64,000 nt of DNA, taken from the NCBI RefSeq assembly GCF_003287875.1, contig NZ_QMKK01000061.1, forward strand, positions 1 through 64,000, given 5' to 3'. The notes beneath the pieces were generated by a model that ran no database searches, had not been told where the DNA came from, and saw only the letters and a program-made list of their open reading frames with translations. The position numbers were made by a program, and so were the translations under genes. Shown here in pieces: positions 9,014-18,029 of this stretch; within the stretch, counting starts at the first letter, position 1, and every line of letters begins with the position of its first letter. The stretch is from Martinezella tropici. Its GTDB lineage: Bacteria > Pseudomonadota > Alphaproteobacteria > Rhizobiales > Rhizobiaceae.

Positions 9014-9184
9014 ATGAACAAGCCAGTTGCATTCCACACCTTCAAGCACGGTCGGTTCGATATCACTGTGCTCTCCGAGGGTCCCAACATTCCGCTTAAC
9101 GTCACCACGAATGACGGCATTCTTGTCGATGTCGGCGCGGGCACGCATTTCCAGCCGAGCCCTGTGACGGAGGCACGATCATGA
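9014..9184 (+). pseudogene. Deleted remnant of an MBL-fold hydrolase
   Basis: A 56-codon frame with a GGAG site encodes the first strands of an MBL-fold hydrolase (FKHGRFDITVLSEG). It then jumps directly to the NxxxILVDVGAGTHFQPS strand that in intact relatives lies some 40 residues later, and stops before the HxHxDH metal motif. This is an in-frame internal deletion plus loss of everything C-terminal, so it cannot be an enzyme. The stop overlaps the MFS start (ATGA), and its last codons contain the GGAGG that serves the MFS gene. It may persist as a leader peptide driving the transporter. Compare the intact exported MBL gene at 11098. Confidence 0.72.
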
Positions 9185-10395
9185 GCCGCAAGGTTTTTGG
9201 AAGGCAGGCGAGCTTTCTGACGGCCGCGGCGGTCGTCGCCCACACGATCTGGACCAGCGCGGCCCCGGCTCTGACCTATCCGCTTTATGCGCAGGAATGG
9301 CACCTGACGACATTCACCACAACGGCGATCTTCGCCGTCTATCCCGTCTTCGTCGTCCTCATGCTCGTCGTCTTCGGCAATGTCTCGGATTATATCGGGC
9401 GACGGGAAGCAATGCTGTTCGGCCTTGCGGCTTCGCTCGTCGGTTCGGTCATATTTGCGCTGGCGCCGGACGTTGACTGGATCTTCATCGGCAGGGCTTT
9501 CATGGGCGTTGGCGTAGGCCTGTCCGCGGGGCCGTCGGCTGCAGCCGTGGTCGAGTTCAGCGCACCGGCCCGGGCCTCGCAAGCCGGTAGCATGACAGCG
9601 GCCGCCCAGGCATTCGGCATGATCGGCGCCGCCCTTGTCGGCGGTGCGCTGATCGAATATGCGCCGCTGCCGACGCGGCTGAATTTCGCGGTTCTTGCCG
9701 TCGTCCTCGCCATGCTCATGGTTACGACCTGGAGACTCCCGAACCGCACGGCATCGCGACCGGCCGGCCGTTGGCGCCCAAGAATCCCCGCAATCCCGAA
9801 CGGATTGTTTGCGACTTTCGTGACGGCGACGGCGGCGGTAACAGCCTCTTATGTGCTTGGCGCCATGACGCTTTCCCTTGATGCACAGGTGGCGCGGGAT
9901 GTCATCGCCTCTCAAAACGCCCTCGTCAATGGCGGGACCATCGCGCTTTTTGCGATCTCTTCCGCCATCGCCACAATTCCGGCGCGGGGTGTAAAGCCGA
10001 GCAGGGTCATGCTCGCGGGTAGTGCCATTGCCATCGTTTCCTCCGGGCTGTTGGCGATCGCCGCGGTCCTGCACTCGCTGGTCTTCTATACTGTTGCCCA
10101 AATCGGCAGTGGGATGGCTTACAGCCTGCTCCTCCTCGGGGGACTTTCGCTGATCAATGCCGCTGCTCCCGTGACTCATAGAGGCGCGACGCTCTCGGCG
10201 CTGTTCCTCGTTGCTTATCTCGTCCAGGCGGTCGTGGCCCTGCTACTGGGCAAGATCGCGACCTGGGCAGGTCTCTCTTCAGCGGTGGATCTGGGCGTCG
10301 CGACGGTCGCAACGCTGGCCTTGGCAACGCTTCTGCTTGACGCGGTCAGAAATGCGGTCGCCGCCCGCCATGCTCGCAAATCCGACGCGTGCTGA
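9181..10395 (+). CDS. MFS transporter
   Basis: The 404-residue product has twelve predicted hydrophobic segments and the major-facilitator motif A between helices 2 and 3 (GNVSDYIGRREAM). RAFMGVGVGLSAGPSAA follows in helix 4-5. It is an inner-membrane proton-coupled carrier, probably a drug or metabolite exporter; the substrate cannot be told. Translation is likely coupled to the truncated MBL frame upstream by a 4-nt overlap, with GGAGG 7 nt before the ATG. Confidence 0.85.
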   Translation: MSRKVFGRQASFLTAAAVVAHTIWTSAAPALTYPLYAQEWHLTTFTTTAIFAVYPVFVVLMLVVFGNVSDYIGRREAMLFGLAASLVGSVIFALAPDVDWIFIGRAFMGVGVGLSAGPSAAAVVEFSAPARASQAGSMTAAAQAFGMIGAALVGGALIEYAPLPTRLNFAVLAVVLAMLMVTTWRLPNRTASRPAGRWRPRIPAIPNGLFATFVTATAAVTASYVLGAMTLSLDAQVARDVIASQNALVNGGTIALFAISSAIATIPARGVKPSRVMLAGSAIAIVSSGLLAIAAVLHSLVFYTVAQIGSGMAYSLLLLGGLSLINAAAPVTHRGATLSALFLVAYLVQAVVALLLGKIATWAGLSSAVDLGVATVATLALATLLLDAVRNAVAARHARKSDAC

Positions 10396-10686
10396 TGTGA
10401 CCGGGATGCAGCATGGGGTCGATCGTAAGACCGGCCCAGGACGTTCGCGATAACCGAGAGCTTCGAGACAGATGCCGCCATCGATAATCAATCTGCCACT
10501 GCTGCCGACATCGGCAGGTGAAACGTCCATGGAACGGAGAAACTGACAATACCGATGGATCAGCTTTCCCTACGAATGGTTCAGAACACAGGAGGCCTGC
10601 AGGCCGTTCGACAAGAGCTTGTCGCACTGCTTCGCTGCCCGGAGACTGAGCCTCCGGAGAGATCACTATGAAAAGGAAGCGTATCG

Positions 10687-10926
10687 ATGCATCTGACATA
10701 TCACATTGGCCAGCATGACGGGGGCTGGGCTCATCGACTGGACGGCGTCTGGTCGGAGCCCTATCCGAGCCATGCGGCAGCACGCGCCGCAGCCCATCGC
10801 GCCGCTCGCCGGCAGCAGCTTGGGGGCCACGATGCGGAGATCCTTTTCCAATCCGAGGACGGTTCATGGCATCGGGAACATGTCGAAGCCGGCGATCGTC
10901 CTGAAGTCGATGTCGCTAACGAGTAG
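10687..10926 (+). CDS. DUF2188-type small protein
   Basis: The 79-residue product matches the DUF2188 pattern: a YHIGQHDGGWAHRLDGVWSE opening, Ala-rich helix with RAAAHRAARRQQ, then an acidic DAEILFQSEDGSWHREH strand. Function is unknown; relatives in alphaproteobacteria are often stress-linked (from memory). GGAAGCG precedes the ATG. The 290 nt between it and the MFS gene hold no other gene; a GGAAC-N17-CGAT string at 10527-10552 only weakly resembles an EcfG-type promoter. Confidence 0.72.
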   Translation: MHLTYHIGQHDGGWAHRLDGVWSEPYPSHAAARAAAHRAARRQQLGGHDAEILFQSEDGSWHREHVEAGDRPEVDVANE

Positions 10927-11097
10927 CACCGCGGCGTAGGGTTCCGGAGCTCACAGGCGCCCGGTGGGCCGACGCTCCGGTTTCCCAGCTTCTCTGGTTC
11001 CACGGCTCCATCTCTCCATTCCGAATTAATTGCGACGCCGAGCAACGATGCACAGCGCGATGAAGCAGTATGTCCCATTAATAATCAGGAGAAATTC

Positions 11098-12165
11098 ATG
11101 AGATACCGAGATTTCCTAGCTGGCTCCTTCAGCCGGCAACGGAGAGCTGTGGACCTGGGCTTGAGCCTTGCGCTGTTCGCCCTCTGCTCGGTCCTCGCCG
11201 TCACTTTGTTGAATGGATATGCGCTGGCCGCAGCCTCGAAAGTCGGCACGCAAGCCCCCGGCTTTTACCGCATGACCCTCGGCAATTTTGAAATCACCGC
11301 GCTCTCCGATGGCACGCATGCATTCCCGGTCCACAAGGTCCTCACCAAGACATTGTCGACCGGTGGGCAGAGCGTGCCGCTAGACCAGTCCTCCCCAGGC
11401 GAGGCAGATGCGCTGCTTGCCGAAAGCAATCTCGCCGTTCCGGTCGCCGGATCGATCAACGCCTTCCTGATCAATACCGGATCGAAGCTTATCCTGGTCG
11501 ATAGCGGTGCGGGCAGCCTCTACGGCGGTTGCTGCGGCCACCTCATCGAGAATCTTCGGGCGGCCGGTTACGTGCCCGATCAGGTCGATGAGATCTATCT
11601 CACCCATCTGCATGCCGATCACGTCGGCGGCGTGGCACCGAACGGCAAGATCGCCTTTCCGAACGCCATCGTCAGGGTGAGCCAGACCGATGCCGACTAT
11701 TGGCTGAAGGACGCCAATGAAGCGGCGGCGCCAGAGCTCCTGAAATCGATGTTCGAAGGCGCCAAGGCATCTCTGAAGCCCTATATCGACGCTGGCCGTT
11801 TCAAACCGTTCACCTATGGCGAGGAACTTTCCCCCGGCATCAAGCCGATCGCCAGCCCCGGACACACGCCCGGCCATAGCTTCTTCGAGGTCGAAAGCAA
11901 CGGGGCCAAATTGCTGTTGTGGGGCGATATCGTTCATGTCGGCGCCGTGCAGTTCCCTGACCCTGCCGTGACCGTCGCCTATGACGGCGATGCCGAAATG
12001 GCCGAAAGCGAGCGGCTCGCGATCTTCGCCGACGCCGCACAGAAGGGCTATTGGATCGGAGCCGCCCACATCTCCTTCCCGGGCCTCGGTCATGTGAAGG
12101 CGAAGGACGGCCACTTCTTCTGGATCCCCGCCAATTACGACGCTGCTCCAGCAGGCGCAAACTGA
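11098..12165 (+). CDS. Exported MBL-fold metallo-hydrolase
   Basis: The 355-residue product has an N-terminal signal/anchor (LGLSLALFALCSVLAVTLL, cleavage near ALA). The metallo-beta-lactamase domain shows strand FEITALSDG, LILVDSGAG, the metal motif HLHADHVGG, the distal GHTPGHSF histidine and the WGDIVH aspartate. All dinuclear zinc ligands seem present, so it should be active. The fold covers lactonases, phosphodiesterases and lactamases; substrate is unknown. AGGAG precedes the ATG. It is a paralogue of the decayed MBL frame at 9014. Confidence 0.86.
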   Translation: MRYRDFLAGSFSRQRRAVDLGLSLALFALCSVLAVTLLNGYALAAASKVGTQAPGFYRMTLGNFEITALSDGTHAFPVHKVLTKTLSTGGQSVPLDQSSPGEADALLAESNLAVPVAGSINAFLINTGSKLILVDSGAGSLYGGCCGHLIENLRAAGYVPDQVDEIYLTHLHADHVGGVAPNGKIAFPNAIVRVSQTDADYWLKDANEAAAPELLKSMFEGAKASLKPYIDAGRFKPFTYGEELSPGIKPIASPGHTPGHSFFEVESNGAKLLLWGDIVHVGAVQFPDPAVTVAYDGDAEMAESERLAIFADAAQKGYWIGAAHISFPGLGHVKAKDGHFFWIPANYDAAPAGAN

Positions 12166-12499
12166 ACGCAACCTCAAGGCGCGGATGAAGGGCGTCGGTA
12201 TGATGGGCTCTTGGATGAGGCGAGGTGTCGTAGGCTTGCGGCGCCTTGCCTTTGCGGTTGGGCAGGTTTGGGTTGGTGTGCTGGCCAGCCGAGGGCTCGC
12301 TCAGATCGTCCGTAGATCAACGGGTTCGAGGCGTGATCGATCGAACCTTCTTTCATCCATTTTGCGCCGATAATACCTTGGTATGATCCGGTAGGACGCA
12401 TGTATGCTGGAAACCGGATCAGTGTACGATTTCGCCGGCGGCCTGTCCGTTTCAAGATGACCTTATCAAGAATTTGAAGGGTCACATTGGAGATTGACG
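12166..12499. other. Intergenic region before an AraC gene
   Basis: These 334 nt hold no convincing gene. A short inverted repeat (ATACC-TT-GGTAT) lies near 12373-12384, about 120 nt before the AraC start, and could be an operator. Nothing else stands out. Confidence 0.35.
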
Positions 12500-13075
12500 A
12501 TGTCCGCCGCCGCTGTTTTCACCCAGAACGCTTCCCCCATCACTTTCAAGAACGTCGCGACGGAAACAGCGGAGGAGGTGTCTTCCCTTCTTTTGTGCGC
12601 GATCCGCTGTGTCGAAAAGGACAAGACGATCGCCATCGCTCTCATAAAGCAGGCTTCCCGTTTGCTGAAGCCGTTCTCGATCCCGGTCGAACCCGCCGAG
12701 CGCTCGCGCAATTCGGCCGGCGGCCTTGCTCCCTGGCAGATCAATCGCGTGAAGAACTACATTGAAGATCGCATTTCCCACCCGATTGCGCTCGATGAGC
12801 TCGCGCAGGTCGTAAAGCTCAGCACCAGCTACTTTTCCGCCGCGTTTAAGGTGACCTTCGGTACGTCTCCCCATAATTATGTCATCGAACGCAGGGTGGA
12901 ATTTGCAAAGCATCGCATGCTGAACAGTGACGCCCCGCTCTGCGAGATTGCGCTGGACTGCGGGCTGGCCGACCAGGCTCATCTCTCGCGCATTTTCCGG
13001 CGTGTGACCGGAACGACGCCGAGCGCCTGGCGTCGATGCATGGCGAGCCCCGGAAGTCGGGCGGTCGCCGCATGA
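12500..13075 (+). CDS. AraC family transcriptional regulator (short form)
   Basis: The 191-residue product consists of a short N-terminal part without a recognisable cupin domain and a full AraC-type double helix-turn-helix from about residue 80. The first helix pair is seen in IALDELAQVVKLSTSYFSAAFK, and the second in PLCEIALDCGLADQAHLSRIFRR, ending TTPSAWRR. It is a DNA-binding regulator; the lack of a sensor domain suggests control by partner protein or abundance. GGAG lies 8 nt before the ATG. Confidence 0.85.
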   Translation: MSAAAVFTQNASPITFKNVATETAEEVSSLLLCAIRCVEKDKTIAIALIKQASRLLKPFSIPVEPAERSRNSAGGLAPWQINRVKNYIEDRISHPIALDELAQVVKLSTSYFSAAFKVTFGTSPHNYVIERRVEFAKHRMLNSDAPLCEIALDCGLADQAHLSRIFRRVTGTTPSAWRRCMASPGSRAVAA

Positions 13076-13256
13076 GGGAATGATGCCGTCAAGGCGCTGC
13101 TTTGACGCAGGTCCAGCGCGAGGACGAATGGCCAATTTAGGCGACGTTCGCTTTGCGTCCGGACTACTTCAAAAGTGAAAGAAATTTGCAGCCGTTGGGT
13201 TTCGAAGAGTTCGCATCAAGCCTGAGGGAAATCGCGTGATTGCCGAATGAGGCAGA

Positions 13257-13874
13257 TCAGGGCTCGTTCAGCCTGAGTATTTCAGCCATTTTGATGAGGT
13301 CGGCCAGCGTGCGAGCACCCATCTTGCGCATCGCCGATCCACGATGAATCTTGACCGTAACCTCGCTCAGCGACAGTCGCCCGGCGATCTGCTTGTTCAT
13401 CAGCCCGGTCGTGACCAGCGCCATCACTTCCTTTTCGCGCGAGCTCAGATCCTCGTAGCGTGCTCGCAGTGACGAGACCTCGGAATCCTTCGACCGTCGC
13501 TGCCGGTCGACCTCCAGTGCTCGTGACACAGCGTCAAGCATATCCTGATCTCGAAAGGGCTTTGGAAGAAAGTCTATGGCACCGGCCCTCATGGCGCGGA
13601 CCGTCATCGGGATATCTCCAAAACCGGTCATGAAGATCAAAGGGATGGACTTCTCGCTCTTCAAAAGCTGGTCCTGGAAATCGAGACCGCTGAAGCCGGG
13701 AAGACGTACGTCCACGAGCGCACAGCATGGGCCAACCGATTCCGTGAAAACAGAGAAATTCGGAATCGTTTCATGCAGCACTGTTTTCAAGCCGACCGAC
13801 CGAAGCAAGCTGTCGAGCGAAAGACGCAAGCCCCGGTCATCATCGATGACATGCACAATTGGTGTCGTATTCAT
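13257..13874 (-). CDS. FixJ-family two-component response regulator
   Basis: The 205-residue product has a receiver domain (VHVIDDD acidic pocket; phospho-acceptor Asp55 in LVDVRLPG; Thr in FMTGFGD; Lys in LPKPF) and a C-terminal LuxR-type HTH (LSSREKEVMALVTTGLMNKQIAGRLSLSEVTVKIHR). It should bind DNA when phosphorylated. The start at 13874 gives the normal FixJ-like N-terminus; an ATG at 13931 adds 19 unlikely residues. A histidine-kinase gene directly upstream on the same strand is broken, so the regulator seems orphaned. Confidence 0.85.
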   Translation of the reverse strand: MNTTPIVHVIDDDRGLRLSLDSLLRSVGLKTVLHETIPNFSVFTESVGPCCALVDVRLPGFSGLDFQDQLLKSEKSIPLIFMTGFGDIPMTVRAMRAGAIDFLPKPFRDQDMLDAVSRALEVDRQRRSKDSEVSSLRARYEDLSSREKEVMALVTTGLMNKQIAGRLSLSEVTVKIHRGSAMRKMGARTLADLIKMAEILRLNEP

Positions 13875-13934
13875 ATCCAAACCGAGTTGAGACCAAAGCC
13901 GATCTTTCGGGAGCACCGTCATCCTGCGCATTGT

Positions 13935-14275
13935 TGATCAGCGATCCGTTCGTGCGCGTCTGCTCCGCGGGAAGGCCAAGCTGAAATGTGCCCCAAGGGG
14001 GCGTCGATTGGAGCTCGATACGGGCAAGACCCATGCCGACGCCGGTTTCTCTGGTTGAGAAAAAACTCTCGAAAAGTCGCTCGCGATTATGGGGATCAAT
14101 TCCGGTTCGCTGTCGTCGACATCCAGCCATGGGTGGCGCGCTGCCGAGTGCCAATACACAACGTCCTGTTCCACGCCTGTCCGTCCGACATTGCCTGGGT
14201 GGCATTCAGGGCGAGATTGACGATCACGTGCAGGATCTACGCCTTGTCCGCCTTCCAGCGGACGTGTGGGCGAAA
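13935..14275 (-). pseudogene. Broken sensor histidine kinase (ATPase domain remnant)
   Basis: Reading the minus strand gives pieces of a HATPase_c domain in different frames. One is an N-box like stretch (ILHVIVNLALNATQAMSD), interrupted by an in-frame TAG at 14237-14239 where Gln is expected. In another frame comes a G-box region (GIDPHNRERLFESFF, ETGVGMGL) followed by a degraded GTFQLGLP end. The dimerisation and sensor parts are absent. At least one frameshift plus the amber codon make this non-functional. Its position right upstream of the FixJ-like regulator indicates it was the cognate kinase. Confidence 0.7.
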
Positions 14276-14284
14276 GATCGAGGC

Positions 14285-14353
14285 GCCAGGTGGGCCGCTA
14301 CCCCAGTCTTTGTAGTAAAGACGCGTGTCGTCGCGGACGGTCAAGTTTGGCAT
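14285..14353 (-). pseudogene. Severed N-terminus of an alpha/beta hydrolase
   Basis: About 23 codons on the minus strand read as the start of a chloroperoxidase-type hydrolase (MPNLTVRDDTRLYYKDWGSG), very like the catalytic start of the intact hydrolase at 5386. Homology then stops and the sequence runs into the kinase remnant. It marks a recombination or deletion junction. A fragment this short is supported only by pattern recognition. Confidence 0.5.
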
Positions 14354-14612
14354 CCGTCTTACTCCATTGGAAGAACTGAAGTTTTTTGAACTATCCGGAC
14401 GCTATCACAGCGATTTCGGCCGCACCATAGGTGGAATTTACAAGACGGAGCTATGCGCCAAAGAACAAGCCTTTCCTTCAAAATTGACGGCTAATTTGAT
14501 GCGCGGCTCGAGTGCGGACATATAGATTTGGCGTGGGTGTCGCGTTATAGGTCGCTAGACAATGGTGGGCTAAACGCCACCCGAGTTCCGTCGAAACCGA
14601 AAGGCAAAGCCG

Positions 14613-15524
14613 ATGACAGGGGAAGGTCTTGGCGCTGAAGCCCAGCATAAAAGGGATTCCTTCGGATGTACCGTGGCGGGACTCGACGAGGACTGGCAGC
14701 TTTTTGCCGGCAACATGACCTTTTTCAGAAAAGCATCGAAAACGGCACCGGGGAGGGTCACCACGTCCCCGGGCACCGATGGTTATCTAATTGGCCTCTC
14801 GGTCCAGGGCGGGCATCGAAGAAGGATTTTTGACGAGCGACGCTCGACCGTTTACGATTTTGGAGAGGATCATATCTATGTCCGTGATCTGCGCGAGCCC
14901 TACAAAGCCGATCTGAGCGGCTCGTTTGATTTCATTCTGGCGGAAATTTCGGGCTCGGATCTTCAGGAAATCGCTGCAGCGTCCGACTTGGGAGACGTTG
15001 ACACCCTCGCCATTACCACCGCGCGCCCGGATGCGCTGCTAGCTGGATTGTTACGCACGCTACTTGAGTGTGGAGCAAGGCACCAGAGCAATCGCCTCTT
15101 TGTGGACCAGATCTCCGCGGCGATTGGTGTTCACCTGGCCCACAGCTACGGGAACGGTCGGCTTCGGACGACAGATCGTCGATTGACTCTCTCGAAGAAG
15201 CAGGAGGATCTCGCAAAGGAGCTTCTGAGCAGCCGGATTCCCGCTGAGATTTCGATCGGCGAGATCGCTTCGCTCTGCGGTCTGCCGAGATTCACTTTCA
15301 TCCGCGCCTTCCGTGAGACGACCGGGATGACGCCCAACGAATGGCTTCGGCAAGCACGTCTGGAGCGCGCTTGTCTGTTGCTTCGGAATGGAGCGTTCTC
15401 TGTCGCGGACGTCGCCGCTGCCTGCGGATATCCGGACGTCCCCAATTTTGTTGCCGCGTTTACAAGATCGATGACCGTCACACCTGAAGCATGGCGAAGT
15501 GCCGCTGGCGTCAGGCCTCAGTGA
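14613..15524 (+). CDS. AraC family transcriptional regulator
   Basis: The 303-residue product has an N-terminal AraC-binding-like sensor region (about 1-190) and a C-terminal double HTH (EISIGEIASLCGLPRFTFIRAFRE, then FSVADVAAACGYPDVPNFVAAFTR, ending TPEAWR). It probably senses a small molecule and regulates a neighbouring or distant catabolic gene; no adjacent co-directional target is evident because the next gene is convergent. The ATG at 14613 follows AAAGGC. Confidence 0.85.
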   Translation: MTGEGLGAEAQHKRDSFGCTVAGLDEDWQLFAGNMTFFRKASKTAPGRVTTSPGTDGYLIGLSVQGGHRRRIFDERRSTVYDFGEDHIYVRDLREPYKADLSGSFDFILAEISGSDLQEIAAASDLGDVDTLAITTARPDALLAGLLRTLLECGARHQSNRLFVDQISAAIGVHLAHSYGNGRLRTTDRRLTLSKKQEDLAKELLSSRIPAEISIGEIASLCGLPRFTFIRAFRETTGMTPNEWLRQARLERACLLLRNGAFSVADVAAACGYPDVPNFVAAFTRSMTVTPEAWRSAAGVRPQ

Positions 15525-15706
15525 AAACGACGGCCTGCCCTATTTATACGGCATGCCGTGATCAAGAGGGATATCCTCCCAGTTCCCAAGGGGACACGGC
15601 GTAGGGCGAGCGGGCGGGGCCTATGGCTACCGCTGGCGCCCGCCGCCGAAACTAGGCACTTGGATCTTCACGTCAGCAATTTGGTCGGAAGCTCAAGTGC
15701 TACGGC

Positions 15707-17497
15707 TCATGCCACCAGTCCCTTGGTCAGTTCGAGCGCCTGCCGCTCGAACAGTCGGCGATAGATGCCGTTGTTAAGCCGGATGAGTGCTTGATGGTCG
15801 CCTTCTTCGACGATCTTTCCTTTGTCGAAAACCAGCAGCCGGTCGAGCGCCCGCACCGTCGATAGGCGGTGCGCGATCACGAGTGTCGTACGACCCTCCA
15901 TCAGGCGCTCCATGGCCTGCTGGATCTGCACTTCGCTTTCGCTGTCCAGGCTGGAGGTCGCCTCGTCCAGGATCAGCACGGGTGCATCAGCCAGAAATGC
16001 CCGCGCGATGGCGACACGCTGACGCTCGCCTCCCGACAGCTTGACCCCGCGTTCGCCCACCATCGTCTCATAGCCCTTCGGCAGGTCCATGATAAAGCGA
16101 TGCGCACTGGCCTGTTTCGCTGCATTCTCGATCTCACGCCGGGACGCGTTTGGCCGGCCATAGGCGATGTTTTCGGCCAGAGTGCGATGAAACAGGATGG
16201 GCTCCTGCTGCACGATAGCGATCTGGCCACGCAGGCTCGATTGCTTGACCTGGCCGATATCCTGTCCGTCGATTCGGATCGAACCGGACTTCACGTCATG
16301 GAGGCGCTGGATGAGCTTGACAAAGGTCGTCTTGCCCGAGCCCGAATGTCCCACCAATCCGACCCGCTCTCCCGGTTTGATCGTGACCGAGAAATCGTCG
16401 TAGAGCGGGGTAGGATGGGCACCGTACTGGAAAGTGACGCGATCGAACACGATTTCGCCCTCACCGATCGTGATGGCCTTCGCGTTCGGCTTATCCTCGA
16501 TGCCCAACGGCGTTTTGTCGAGCAGGACAAGTTCCTCCATGTCGTTGACAGCGCGCTGCAGGTTTCGAATGTCTTGCCCCACCGAACGCAGATATCCCTG
16601 CAGGACGAAAAACATCGCCAGGACAAATGTGATATCGCCGGGCGTCGCCAGCCCCCGCTGCCACATGACAAGACCGGTACCAAGAATGCCGGCCTGCATG
16701 AAGACCATCATGAAGCCCTGGATCGTGCCGTTCAGTGTCCCGCGCTTCCAGGTCCGTCGCGTTCGCTTGTCCCACTTGGCCAATACGTGGCGCAAGCGTT
16801 CCTCCTCACGGATTTCAGCACCGAAAGCCTTCACCACCGAGTTGCAGCTGATGGCATCAGCCAGAGCACCACCGAGCCTGGTATCCCAGGCATTGGCAAG
16901 CTTCGCCGCCGGCGACACGAAGCCCACCGAAAGCATCACGGTCACGCCGATATAGATCAGCGATCCGGCAGCCACGATCAGGCCCATGATCGGCCAATAA
17001 GTGCCCAGCACGATACTCGCGCCCACCAGCATGACGATCGAAGGCAGCAGGGCTACGAGCAGCAGGTCGTTGAGAGAATCGAGCGCCCACATACCGCGGG
17101 TGATCTTGCGTACCGTCGAGCCGGCGAAACTATTGGCATGCCAATCGGTCGAGAACCGCTGGACCTTGTGGAAGCCATTATTGACCACATCCGCCATGAT
17201 GCGCAACGTCAGCCGTATGATCCCGTTGAAGATGAACCAGCGCAAGGTGACACTGGTCAGGCCCAGGGTCGCAACGACAGCGAAGGCACGTATTGCATCG
17301 CCAGCCGCATCGCCGCCGGCAATCGCATCGACAATCTGGCCGGAAAATACCGGCACCAGAACTTCAGCCAGCGTGCTGGCGATTACCAGCAGGATGATGA
17401 TGCCCACCAGCGCAGGGCGATAGGCCCACTGACGAAAAACAAAGCCGAGTACGTTGCGATAAGCATCGGCGCGGAAGTCGAGCTTCTTGCGAGTCAT
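15707..17497 (-). CDS. ABC exporter, fused permease and ATPase (MsbA-like)
   Basis: The 596-residue half-transporter has a six-helix transmembrane domain (about 20-320) and an ATPase domain with Walker A GHSGSGKTT, Q-loop VQQEP, signature LSGGERQRVAIARAF, Walker B LILDEATSSLDSE and the H-loop IAHRLST. It would work as a homodimer exporting lipids, drugs or peptides. The start at 17497 (MTRKKLDF) gives the normal family N-terminus; upstream in-frame codons to 17536 look non-coding. It appears to be monocistronic. Confidence 0.86.
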   Translation of the reverse strand: MTRKKLDFRADAYRNVLGFVFRQWAYRPALVGIIILLVIASTLAEVLVPVFSGQIVDAIAGGDAAGDAIRAFAVVATLGLTSVTLRWFIFNGIIRLTLRIMADVVNNGFHKVQRFSTDWHANSFAGSTVRKITRGMWALDSLNDLLLVALLPSIVMLVGASIVLGTYWPIMGLIVAAGSLIYIGVTVMLSVGFVSPAAKLANAWDTRLGGALADAISCNSVVKAFGAEIREEERLRHVLAKWDKRTRRTWKRGTLNGTIQGFMMVFMQAGILGTGLVMWQRGLATPGDITFVLAMFFVLQGYLRSVGQDIRNLQRAVNDMEELVLLDKTPLGIEDKPNAKAITIGEGEIVFDRVTFQYGAHPTPLYDDFSVTIKPGERVGLVGHSGSGKTTFVKLIQRLHDVKSGSIRIDGQDIGQVKQSSLRGQIAIVQQEPILFHRTLAENIAYGRPNASRREIENAAKQASAHRFIMDLPKGYETMVGERGVKLSGGERQRVAIARAFLADAPVLILDEATSSLDSESEVQIQQAMERLMEGRTTLVIAHRLSTVRALDRLLVFDKGKIVEEGDHQALIRLNNGIYRRLFERQALELTKGLVA

Positions 17498-18029
17498 TTT
17501 AACCAGTCCGACTCCGTATTTGGCAGTCGGCCCCAAAATCGAGAGTTAATAGACACAGTCGCACGGGAGACGAACTAATCCCGGCAGATCGATCGAGCTG
17601 TGAAGGAAATTAAAAACCGCATGTCGCGCCCTGTGGCGGGCCGCGAATGGAAATGACCTAGTGTCGGATCATTCCGGACGGGAGGGTTTCGATGAATGCT
17701 GATGTCATGCAACGCCTCCTGTGATTGATCTGCTGCGGTAGGAATTCTGTACCGAACTATTTCGTTTTTGCCAACCCAATATTTTCTACTTTGCGGAGAA
17801 TGATGCCCGAATGCCACACCATTTCGGCGCATCCGCCTGATCGAACCGATGGTCGCTGGCGCGCCGCGTAGGCTGCCGGTCGCGCAGCGATCCGGCGGTC
17901 CAGTCATCGGCAGACACCTCAGAAATCCCGCCAACCTTGTTACTCCCATGTATCGGCTGCCCGGGACTAAGCTTCTCGACGATCATCAGGAAACCCCTCC
18001 TGATGGGCGGTCAGTTACAGGAGCATGTC
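17498..18029. other. Divergent intergenic region
   Basis: These 532 nt separate the ABC exporter (minus) from the SDR (plus). The only candidate is a 66-codon minus-strand frame at 17786-17986, which has an AGGAGG site but no recognisable domain. It might be a truncated gene start. The rest shows no feature beyond room for two promoters. Confidence 0.35.

Noticed and set aside
10527..10552. GGAAC-N17-CGAT upstream of the DUF2188 gene
   Set aside because: Only 3 of 4 bases of the -10 element match; too weak to claim an EcfG promoter.
12373..12384. ATACC-TT-GGTAT inverted repeat before an AraC gene
   Set aside because: Too short to separate from chance; no second copy seen.
15869..17578. A 569-codon plus-strand frame across the ABC exporter
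   Set aside because: No domain, charged and repetitive; the ABC exporter on the other strand has all motifs.
17786..17986. A minus-strand 66-codon frame with an AGGAGG site
   Set aside because: Interesting start, but no recognised protein and no conserved end; kept only as a note in the intergenic entry.
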